Shown here in pieces: positions 1-7,196 of a stretch of DNA of 39,100 nucleotides (within the stretch, counting starts at the first letter, position 1; the number at the start of each line of letters is the position of its first letter). The DNA is taken from NCBI GenBank assembly GCA_013151645.1, contig JAADHU010000066.1:1-39100 (forward strand), read 5' to 3'. The DNA is from Gammaproteobacteria bacterium. Its GTDB lineage: Bacteria; Pseudomonadota; Gammaproteobacteria; Steroidobacterales; Woeseiaceae. Below the pieces are notes generated by a model. It was not told the origin of the DNA and made no database searches. It worked only from the letters and a program-made list of their open reading frames with translations. Both the position numbers and the translations under genes were made by a program.

Positions 1-78
1 CGGGCTCTGAGACCGTGCCCCGCAGGGATGCGGGGCCCGAGCTTACAGGGACGTACTTGCAGCGGGTCTCAGAGCCCG
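1..78. repeat. Palindromic intergenic repeat with nested hairpin
   Basis: The first 14 bases (CGGGCTCTGAGACC) are the exact reverse complement of bases 65-78. Inside them, 17-24 (GCCCCGCA) and 29-36 (TGCGGGGC) form a second 8-bp stem with a 4-base loop. The 3' part contains GAGCTTACAGGGACGTACTT. From memory, similar hairpin-plus-tail modules are dispersed between genes in marine and pseudomonad gammaproteobacteria, so I call it a repeat rather than a terminator. There is no T-tract. It may extend left of the window. Confidence 0.6.
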
Positions 79-213
79 ACCCTGGCACACGCTTTCGCAG
101 CACCACACCTCGCAACAAGCGCTGCCATGAATAACAGACCAACCTCCTTCCCGGCCCTGGGTCAGTGCTATCATCCGCCGCGAACACACAAAGCCTAAGG
201 AGCCATTCAAGCA
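79..213. other. Upstream region of pyrF
   Basis: Non-coding stretch between the palindromic repeat and pyrF. The only element I can support is the ribosome-binding site TAAGGAG at 196-202, 11 bases before the GTG start of pyrF. No clear promoter was identified. Confidence 0.4.
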
Positions 214-924
214 GTGACCAGTAAATCAATATCGCCGAAAGACCGACTTATTTTCGCCCTGGACGTGCCGGACTGTGGCCGCGCACGGGCGCTCGTCGAA
301 GAACTGGGCGATGCCGTGACGTTCTACAAGATCGGTCTTGAGTTGATGATGACCGGCGGATACTTCGAGCTCATGGACTGGTTGCTGGCGCGAGACAAAC
401 AGGTGTTTGCCGATCTCAAATTTTTCGATATTCCCGCCACGGTGGGTTCGGCGATTCGCCAGCTGCAACATCGCGGTGCCAGTTTTGTGACGGTGCACGG
501 CAATCAGTCGATCATGGAAGCGGCCGCTGAAAACAAGGGAGACCGCCTCAAAGTTCTGGCCGTCACCGTGTTAACGAGTCTCGACCGCGGCGATCTCGAT
601 GATCTTGGTTTCGACTGTGACGTGAGCGATCTGGTCTTGTCGCGGGCGAAAAGAGCGCTTGAAGCGGGTTGTGACGGGGTCATATCGTCCGGACTCGAGG
701 CGCCGAGCTTGCGGCAACATATCGATTCCAGGCTGCTGGTGGTGACACCGGGCATACGGCCGGTCGACAACAAGCCCGGTGGCGATCAGAAGAGAGTCGT
801 GAGCGTTGAGAAAGCATTCGCTAACGGCGCGGATCACATTGTGGTTGGACGGCCGATTCGCGATGCGGACAATCCTCGCAAGGCCGCCGAGGCAATACAA
901 GCCACGATCGCGGCGCAGTTTTAG
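214..924 (+). CDS. pyrF: Orotidine 5'-phosphate decarboxylase
   Basis: Decarboxylates OMP to UMP, the last step of de novo pyrimidine synthesis, in the cytoplasm. The 236-residue protein has the usual length of short bacterial PyrF. The catalytic Asp-x-Lys-x-x-Asp signature is visible as FADLKFFDIPATV, with D67, K69 and D72, and the phosphate-binding end is HIVVGRPIRDA near the C terminus. The start is GTG at 214, chosen because TAAGGAG lies 11 bases upstream. The stop is three bases before hemE, so the two genes are probably cotranscribed, although they serve unrelated pathways. Confidence 0.96.
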   Translation: MTSKSISPKDRLIFALDVPDCGRARALVEELGDAVTFYKIGLELMMTGGYFELMDWLLARDKQVFADLKFFDIPATVGSAIRQLQHRGASFVTVHGNQSIMEAAAENKGDRLKVLAVTVLTSLDRGDLDDLGFDCDVSDLVLSRAKRALEAGCDGVISSGLEAPSLRQHIDSRLLVVTPGIRPVDNKPGGDQKRVVSVEKAFANGADHIVVGRPIRDADNPRKAAEAIQATIAAQF

Positions 925-927
925 ACG

Positions 928-2019
928 ATGCCGGCCGCACTAAAAAACGACCTACTGATTCGAGCGTTGCTGAGGCAGCCGGTGTCACGGACGCCGGTCT
1001 GGATCATGCGCCAGGCCGGACGGTATTTGCCGGAATACCGGGCCGTGCGCGAGAAAGCCGGCGACTTTATGAGTCTGTGTGCGAACCCGGAACTTGCCTG
1101 CGAAGTGACATTGCAACCGCTCAGGCGCTTCGATCTCGATGCGGCGATCCTGTTCTCGGATATCCTGACAATCCCGGATGCCATGGGGCTTGGATTGTAT
1201 TTCGAGGCGGGCGAGGGCCCGAAATTCAAGCACCCGGTGAGGACGGCGGCGGAGATACGCAAGCTTGCAGCGCCGGATGTGGCGGACAGCCTGGGCTACG
1301 TTTTCGATGCGGTCGCATTGATTCGACGTGAGCTGGACGGCGCCGTGCCGCTTATCGGCTTCGCCGGCAGCCCGTTCACGGTCGGTACCTACATGGTTGA
1401 GGGCGGCTCCAGCAGGGAGTTCAAAAAAATAAAGGCCCTTGCGGCCGAGGATCCCGCAACGCTCGACCACCTGTTGGCTACCGTGGCGAAAATGACCGCG
1501 AACTATCTGAACGCTCAGATCGATGCCGGTGCGCAGGTCATCATGATCTTCGATACCTGGGGTGCTGCGCTCGAGCCGGACGACTACCGTCGATTTTCGC
1601 TGACGCACATGCAGGCGATTCTCGACGATTTGCAGCGCGAGCGTGACGGACAACGAATTCCGGTGATTCTCTTCACCAAAGGCGCGGGGCCACTGCTGGA
1701 GGATATGGTTACGACGGGTTGCGACGCGCTTGGCGTTGATTGGACCACGGACCTTGCCACGGCGCGACAATATACCGGCGACAAAGTGGCGTTACAGGGC
1801 AACCTGAATCCGGCCGTATTGCGAGAGTCGCCTGCGGCGATTGAACAAGGCGTTGCCGAGGTGCTGGCGAGCTATGGTAACGGCCCCGGTCATGTCTTCA
1901 ACCTGGGCCACGGCATCACGCCGGATATCGATCCGCAGCACCTGAAAGTGCTGGTTGACGCTGTGCATCGATTAAGCCCCCGCTATCATGACAAGAGTGA
2001 GCCGGAACAGATCTCGTAA
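928..2019 (+). CDS. hemE: Uroporphyrinogen decarboxylase
   Basis: Converts uroporphyrinogen III to coproporphyrinogen III in haem biosynthesis by removing four acetate carboxyls. The length of 363 residues is typical. The N-terminal signature [17 protein letters not shown] carries the arginines that bind the substrate carboxylates, and [17 protein letters not shown] is the second family block. The C-terminal [13 protein letters not shown] is also characteristic. It starts three bases after pyrF and is followed 24 bases later by the S9 peptidase gene, which has its own strong ribosome-binding site. Confidence 0.97.
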   Translation: MPAALKNDLLIRALLRQPVSRTPVWIMRQAGRYLPEYRAVREKAGDFMSLCANPELACEVTLQPLRRFDLDAAILFSDILTIPDAMGLGLYFEAGEGPKFKHPVRTAAEIRKLAAPDVADSLGYVFDAVALIRRELDGAVPLIGFAGSPFTVGTYMVEGGSSREFKKIKALAAEDPATLDHLLATVAKMTANYLNAQIDAGAQVIMIFDTWGAALEPDDYRRFSLTHMQAILDDLQRERDGQRIPVILFTKGAGPLLEDMVTTGCDALGVDWTTDLATARQYTGDKVALQGNLNPAVLRESPAAIEQGVAEVLASYGNGPGHVFNLGHGITPDIDPQHLKVLVDAVHRLSPRYHDKSEPEQIS

Positions 2020-2043
2020 GTCACCCAAACCAGGAGAACTCCC

Positions 2044-4125
2044 TTGAGGACGCCGATAATACACCGCCTGTTTTTCGCCCCTCCCATTCTGAGTATTTGT
2101 GCGATCACGTTGCTCTCCGGCGCCGCGGTGGCAAAAGACGTTGACAAACGACCGTTTCAGCCGACGGACATACATCGCGTGAAACAGGTCGGTGACGTTG
2201 CGATTTCACCGAACGGTGAGTGGCTGGCGTATGCCCTCGGAGCCACTGACGTCGACAAGGATACGAGTTCGTCCAACTTGTTCATGGTTCGGTGGGACGG
2301 GTCCGAGCGCATTCAACTCACGCATACCCGCAAGGATAGCGAGGGTCATCCCCGATTCAGTCCCGACGGTCGATACCTTGCCTTCATCGCCGGACGCGCG
2401 GACGGCGCCTCGGATGACGAAGACGACCCCGGCAACAAAAGCCAGGTCTGGTTGCTCAATCGCGCCGGTGGTGAGGCGCAACGGCTGACAGAATTGCCCG
2501 GCGGTGTGTCGGCTTTTGAATGGTCACCGGACAGCACGCGGCTGGTGCTGGTCGCCAGGGACCCCGAAGAAACGCCCGGCGAAGATGACGCCGAAGATGA
2601 AGCAGGCACGAAAAAAACGCATGACACACCGAAACCGATCGTAATTGACCGCTACCAGTTCAAGAGCGACAGCGAAGGTTATCGGGGAAATCGCTACAAA
2701 CGACTCTACCTGTTCGACGTCGCGAAACGCGAAGCGTCACTCCTGACCGCGGGTGCCTACGACAGCACTCAGCCGGCCTGGGGTCCCGACGGCAAAATCA
2801 TCGCTTTTAGCAGCCGTCGCGAGGGCGACCCGGATCGCCATAACAACAGCGATATCTACGTGATCAAGGCGGCGGCGGGAGCGGCGGCAAGACAGCTAAC
2901 AACACAGGAAGGCGCGGACACCTCACCCGTGTTCAGCCCGGACGGCCAGCGGATCGCCTACCTGCAGGGCAGCGCTTCGAAGTACGCGAGTTACGATCCC
3001 GCTACACTCGCCATAATTTCCGTCGACGGCGGAGAACCTTTTCTACCGGCCGCGAAGCGGGATCGGAACATTCAGTCGCCGCGCTGGACCAGCGACGGCA
3101 AGGCAGTGCTGTTCCTGGTCGCCGACGATCGAGTCCAGGCCGTGGAGCGGGTGTCGGCCGGTGGCGGCCGCATCAAGCGACTTTACCCCCCGGCAAAGCA
3201 GCCAGGCGTGGTCAAATCGTTTGCGGCAGGACGCAAGGGTATCGTTGCTGTCACCTCGTTCGGGCAGCGACCTGCCGAGATTTATCGGCTGGCTGACGGC
3301 GTGGCACTGAGTAGTCACAACAGCGCGTTGCACGAGCAGATTGAGTGGGCAACGGTTGAAGGTTTTGACAGCATCGGCGAAGACGGTGTACGGATCGGCT
3401 CAATGCTGCTCAAGCCGCCGGGTTACCGAAAAGGCGTCGCCTATCCGACGATCGTCTACGTGCACGGCGGTCCGGTGGGCCAGGATGGCTACGAGTTCGA
3501 TACGATCTCCCAGGCGCTCGCGGCCCGGGGTTACCTGGTCGTCAACCCGAACTATCGTGGCAGTTCCGGCCGCGGGCAGGAATTCTCGCGGGCGATATAC
3601 GCAAAATGGGGTCAGCTTGAAATCAAGGACATTCATGCGGTGGTCGACACACTGGTCGAACAGGGCCTGGCCGATGCCGAGCGACTGGGTATTGGCGGCT
3701 GGAGCTATGGCGGCATGAACACCAACTATGCCATTGCCACCGATACTCGATTCATCGCAGCCGTTTCAGGCGCCTCAATCGCCAACATGATCACGGGGTA
3801 CGGTACGGATCAATACATCCGGCAATACGAGAACGAACTTGGTCTGCCGTGGGAATCGATTGACACCTACCTGCAGGTCTCATACCCCTTCTTCCATGCG
3901 GATCGCATCAAGACGCCGACGTTGTTCATGTGCGGCGAAAAAGATTTCAACGTGCCACTGATAAACTCGGAGCAAATGTACCAGGCACTGCGAAGCCTGA
4001 ATGTACCGACTCAGCTGATCATCTATCCGGGACAACATCACGGCCTGGCAAAACCAAGCTACCAACAGGATCGTCTGGAGCGAATGCTCGAGTGGTACGG
4101 AAAATACCTTGGGCCGGGGATGTAA
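2044..4125 (+). CDS. Secreted S9-family serine peptidase (prolyl oligopeptidase/acylaminoacyl peptidase type)
   Basis: A 693-residue exported peptidase. The start is TTG at 2044, with AGGAG at 2032-2036 seven bases upstream. A signal peptide spans about residues 1-30 (hydrophobic core, then SGAAVAKD), so it probably acts in the periplasm. Residues about 40-420 hold TolB/WD40-like propeller repeats (SPDGRYLAFI, SPDGQRIAYL), with an acidic low-complexity insert near 180-200. The C-terminal alpha/beta-hydrolase domain has the nucleophile in GGWSYGG (Ser554), the acid in GEKDFNVP (Asp634) and the base in GQHHGL (His666). Oligopeptide cleavage is inferred from the family. It ends 21 bases before the convergent fadD. 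Confidence 0.9.
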   Translation: MRTPIIHRLFFAPPILSICAITLLSGAAVAKDVDKRPFQPTDIHRVKQVGDVAISPNGEWLAYALGATDVDKDTSSSNLFMVRWDGSERIQLTHTRKDSEGHPRFSPDGRYLAFIAGRADGASDDEDDPGNKSQVWLLNRAGGEAQRLTELPGGVSAFEWSPDSTRLVLVARDPEETPGEDDAEDEAGTKKTHDTPKPIVIDRYQFKSDSEGYRGNRYKRLYLFDVAKREASLLTAGAYDSTQPAWGPDGKIIAFSSRREGDPDRHNNSDIYVIKAAAGAAARQLTTQEGADTSPVFSPDGQRIAYLQGSASKYASYDPATLAIISVDGGEPFLPAAKRDRNIQSPRWTSDGKAVLFLVADDRVQAVERVSAGGGRIKRLYPPAKQPGVVKSFAAGRKGIVAVTSFGQRPAEIYRLADGVALSSHNSALHEQIEWATVEGFDSIGEDGVRIGSMLLKPPGYRKGVAYPTIVYVHGGPVGQDGYEFDTISQALAARGYLVVNPNYRGSSGRGQEFSRAIYAKWGQLEIKDIHAVVDTLVEQGLADAERLGIGGWSYGGMNTNYAIATDTRFIAAVSGASIANMITGYGTDQYIRQYENELGLPWESIDTYLQVSYPFFHADRIKTPTLFMCGEKDFNVPLINSEQMYQALRSLNVPTQLIIYPGQHHGLAKPSYQQDRLERMLEWYGKYLGPGM

Positions 4126-4146
4126 GCCGGCCTCCGGGGCCCGTCG

Positions 4147-5811
4147 TTATTCGTCGCGCAGCGCACGGCGCAAAATCTTGCCGACGTTCGTTTTCGGCAA
4201 GTCGTCCCTGAACTCAACGAGTTTTGGCACCTTGTAACCGGTCATGTTCGCTTTGCAGTGCCTGAGGACATCCGCTTCGGTAATTGTGTCGTCCGTCCGG
4301 ACGACAAACAGTTTGACCACTTCGCCCGATTTCTCATCCGGCATGCCGATGGCGGCCGCTTCGAGAATGCCGTCCATCTCAACCACAACGCTTTCAATTT
4401 CGTTTGGATAAACATTGAAACCGGACACGAGAATCATGTCTTTTTTGCGGTCTTCGATGAACACGTAGCCGCGCTCATCCATACGTCCGATATCGCCGCT
4501 GCGGAACCAGCCGTCGGGTAACATGACCTTGGCGGTCTCTTCCGGATTGTGCCAGTACCCTTCCATAACCTGCGGGCCGCGAATGCATATTTCACCCGCT
4601 TCACCGGGTACAACGTCCTGGCCCGCATCATCGCAAATGCGCACCTCGGTTGACGGCAACGGTAGGCCGATGGAGCCGGTAAAAGTTTCCGCGGTTAGTG
4701 GATTCGCGATTGCACCGGGCGAGGTCTCGGTAAGCCCGTAGGCCTGCAGAATCGAATTGCCGGTTACTTCCTGCCACTTGCGAGCGACCGCTTCCTGCAC
4801 GGCCATGCCGCCGCCGACGGTCAGTTGCAATGCGCTGAAATCGAGCTCGTCGAAGTGCGGCGTGTTCAGCAGCGCGGCGAACAACGTATTAACGCCGCTG
4901 AAATAGACGAATTTGTGTCGGGACAATTCCTTGACGAAGCCTGGAAAATCGCGCGGATTGGTGATTAAGACGTTTTCGCCCCCGAGCGACATGATGGACA
5001 GGCAATTACTCTGCAGGGAAAAAATATGGTAGAGCGGTAACGCGGTGATGGCGACAACGACGTCGGTGTCGTCAAACGCGGGGCCCTGCCAGGCTCTTGC
5101 CTGCATAACATTAAAGACCATGTTGCGGTGGCTGAGCATCGCCCCCTTCGACAGACCGGTCGTACCCCCGGTGTACTGCAGGAATGCAATGTCAGCAAAG
5201 CCGAGCTCTACCGGTTTGAGCGTCCCGGAATCGCCGGCTGCAAGCGCGGCCTTGAAGGTTTCGGCGCCGGGCAACGAATACGACGGCACCATTTTCTTTA
5301 TGTGCCGGAGCACGAAATTGGTGATCGCCCCTTTCGGAAAACCCAGCAGATCGCCAATGGCGGTCCGGATGACGTGCTGTATATCGGTGTCGTCAATGAC
5401 AGCGGTCAATGTCGTCGCGAAGTTTTCCAGTATGACAATACACTTCGCCCCGGAATCGGCCAGCTGATGCCTGAGCTCGCGAGGCGTGTACAACGGATTA
5501 ACATTAACGGCAACCAGGCCAGCGCGAAAAATGCCGCACAGGACGACTGGATACTGCAGGATATTGGGCAGCATGATGGCGACGCGTTCGCCTTTCACGA
5601 GACCCAGGTCCTGTTGCAGGTAACAGGCAAATTGTGTGGATAGCCGATCGAGTTCACGGTACGTCAGACGGGCGCCCATGTTCGAATACGCCGTCCGGTC
5701 GGCGAATTTTGCCATACTGGCATCGAGCAAATCCCGGACCGAATGGTATTCAGGGGTCGGGATTTCTGCAGGCATGCCGTCCGGATAGGAATTCAGCCAG
5801 GGTTTATCCAT
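4147..5811 (-). CDS. fadD: Long-chain fatty acid-CoA ligase
   Basis: Activates free fatty acids with ATP and CoA, for beta-oxidation or lipid synthesis. The 554 residues resemble E. coli FadD (561 aa) throughout, including the N terminus (WLNSYPDGMPAEI) and the C terminus (GYKVPKLVEFRDDLPKTNVG). The ATP-binding loop is YTGGTTGLSKG at residues 213-223, the adenylate motif is YGLTETSPG, and the hinge and fatty-acyl signature is GWFRSGDIG ... DRKKDMILVSGFNVYPNEIE. It lies 52 bases downstream of tesA on the same strand. A tesA-fadD unit is plausible, with a thioesterase releasing acids and FadD activating them. Confidence 0.96.
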   Translation of the reverse strand: MDKPWLNSYPDGMPAEIPTPEYHSVRDLLDASMAKFADRTAYSNMGARLTYRELDRLSTQFACYLQQDLGLVKGERVAIMLPNILQYPVVLCGIFRAGLVAVNVNPLYTPRELRHQLADSGAKCIVILENFATTLTAVIDDTDIQHVIRTAIGDLLGFPKGAITNFVLRHIKKMVPSYSLPGAETFKAALAAGDSGTLKPVELGFADIAFLQYTGGTTGLSKGAMLSHRNMVFNVMQARAWQGPAFDDTDVVVAITALPLYHIFSLQSNCLSIMSLGGENVLITNPRDFPGFVKELSRHKFVYFSGVNTLFAALLNTPHFDELDFSALQLTVGGGMAVQEAVARKWQEVTGNSILQAYGLTETSPGAIANPLTAETFTGSIGLPLPSTEVRICDDAGQDVVPGEAGEICIRGPQVMEGYWHNPEETAKVMLPDGWFRSGDIGRMDERGYVFIEDRKKDMILVSGFNVYPNEIESVVVEMDGILEAAAIGMPDEKSGEVVKLFVVRTDDTITEADVLRHCKANMTGYKVPKLVEFRDDLPKTNVGKILRRALRDE

Positions 5812-5863
5812 GTCTCATCGTGTCCTTTACGGGCAACAGCCCGCCTGCCACCGATTGCTCGAA

Positions 5864-6490
5864 TCAGTCGCCTGACGCCCGTCCGTCGAGGGCCGCGGCA
5901 ATGATCGGCCAGGCGTTCTCAAGCAGTATGGGCTGAGCTTCTGCATTCGGATGAATACCGTCATCCTGCATCAAATCCTTGTTCAGCGCGATGCCGTCCA
6001 TGAAAAACTCGATCCACGGCACGTCGAGTTGCTGCGCAAGTTCCCGATACACATTGTCGAAGGCCTGAGTATACCGCGGCCCGTAATTGGTGGGGATTCG
6101 AATACCGAGGAGTACAATCGCGGTACCATTGGCTTGTGTGGTCTCAACAATCTTGCGCAGGTTGGCCCGCAGGCGCTCCGCTGGAAAGCCGCGCAGGCCA
6201 TCATTGCCACCGAGCTCCAGGATAACGAGATCGGGCGCGAATTTTTCCAGTGTTGAATGAATGCGGGTGACCCCACCTTCGGTCGTCTCTCCGCTTATAC
6301 TGGCGTTCACGACCCGATGTTCGTACCCTGAAGCGGTCAGCCTTGATTGCAACAAAGCCGGCCAGGATTGGTCAACGTCTATACCGTATCCGGCGCTCAG
6401 GCTGTCACCGAATACCACTACAGCCGGACCGTCGGCGCTGTGAGCGCCGCAAGACACTAACAACATAAAAAAGGTCAAAACTATTCGCAT
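5864..6490 (-). CDS. tesA: Multifunctional GDSL/SGNH esterase TesA (thioesterase I / lysophospholipase L1)
   Basis: An SGNH-hydrolase of 208 residues, the size of E. coli TesA. All conserved blocks are present: GDSLSAGYG (nucleophile Ser), the oxyanion Gly in SISGET, GGNDGLRGF (block III Asn) and DDGIHPNAEAQ (catalytic Asp and His). The frame is open further upstream, but the MRIVLTFF start at 6490 is chosen because it opens a signal peptide and has AGGTGA ten bases before it. Residues 11-14 read LVSC, which fits a lipobox, so it might be a lipoprotein; cleavage after AHSA is the alternative. Its start codon overlaps the divergent ybbA start, an arrangement syntenic with E. coli. Confidence 0.93.
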   Translation of the reverse strand: MRIVLTFFMLLVSCGAHSADGPAVVVFGDSLSAGYGIDVDQSWPALLQSRLTASGYEHRVVNASISGETTEGGVTRIHSTLEKFAPDLVILELGGNDGLRGFPAERLRANLRKIVETTQANGTAIVLLGIRIPTNYGPRYTQAFDNVYRELAQQLDVPWIEFFMDGIALNKDLMQDDGIHPNAEAQPILLENAWPIIAAALDGRASGD

Positions 6491-7196
6491 GTCGAAAAAT
6501 TCACCTGATGCCTCGGCCGTTCTGGCCGCAGCAAACGTTACCAAAGTGGTCACCAGTCCGGAAGGGAGTTTGACCATTTTGTCGGACATCAGTTTCACCG
6601 TCGATAAAGGCGAGTCGATTGCCATCATTGGCCCGTCCGGCGCAGGTAAGTCAACACTGCTGGCATTGCTGGCGGGGCTGGATCTACCGACCCGCGGCGA
6701 AATCTGGCTCGATGGCCAGTGTCTGACCGATCTGGACGAAGACGGCCGTGCCGCGGCCCGTGCCCGCAGTGTGGGTTTTGTGTTCCAGTCTTTTCACCTG
6801 GTGCCGTCGTTGAATGCGCTCGAAAACGTCATGTTGCCGCTGGAGCTGGCGGACCAGGATGCGCCGCGTGACCGGGCGATGCGTATTCTTTCCGAGGTGG
6901 GTTTACAGGATCGCTGGAGTCATTATCCGGCGCAATTGTCGGGTGGTGAGAAGCAGCGGGTTGCTATTGCGCGCGCGTTTGCTGCGGAGCCGGCGGTCTT
7001 GTTCGCGGACGAACCGACCGGCAACCTGGATGCACGTACCGGCGACAACATCATGAATATCATGTTTGAGTTGAACCGCAACTTGTCAACGACGCTGGTG
7101 CTGGTCACTCACGACAAGGCGCTGGCCGCACGATGCGATCGCGAAATCGGCCTGGATGCGGGTCTGCTGGTCTCCGATGCCCAGGCGGTCGCGTGA
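6489..7196 (+). CDS. ybbA: ABC transporter ATP-binding protein YbbA
   Basis: Cytoplasmic ATPase subunit of a MacB/LolD-like ABC system. It has 235 residues, with Walker A GPSGAGKST at 48-56, Q-loop VFQSFHLVPSLNALENV, signature LSGGEKQRVAIARAF, Walker B VLFADEPTGNLD and switch His in LVTHD. It is very similar to E. coli YbbA and sits in the same place, divergent from tesA and directly ahead of the ybbP permease, which it overlaps by four bases (GTGA). No close ribosome-binding site precedes the ATG at 6489; the nearest purine run, AAAAAAGG, ends about 15 bases away. The exact substrate of YbbA-YbbP is not established to my knowledge. Confidence 0.93.
   Translation: MSKNSPDASAVLAAANVTKVVTSPEGSLTILSDISFTVDKGESIAIIGPSGAGKSTLLALLAGLDLPTRGEIWLDGQCLTDLDEDGRAAARARSVGFVFQSFHLVPSLNALENVMLPLELADQDAPRDRAMRILSEVGLQDRWSHYPAQLSGGEKQRVAIARAFAAEPAVLFADEPTGNLDARTGDNIMNIMFELNRNLSTTLVLVTHDKALAARCDREIGLDAGLLVSDAQAVA

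Noticed and set aside
1-78. CRISPR repeat or rho-independent terminator
   Set aside because: There is a single copy in the window with no spacer pattern, and no T-tract follows either hairpin.
985-1770. Long antisense reading frame within hemE
   Set aside because: It lies fully inside a conserved gene on the other strand and has Arg/His-rich composition typical of shadow frames in GC-rich DNA.
6491-6628. Upstream 46-codon extension of tesA
   Set aside because: It would bury the signal peptide inside the protein and overlap ybbA extensively; the start at 6490 has its own ribosome-binding site.
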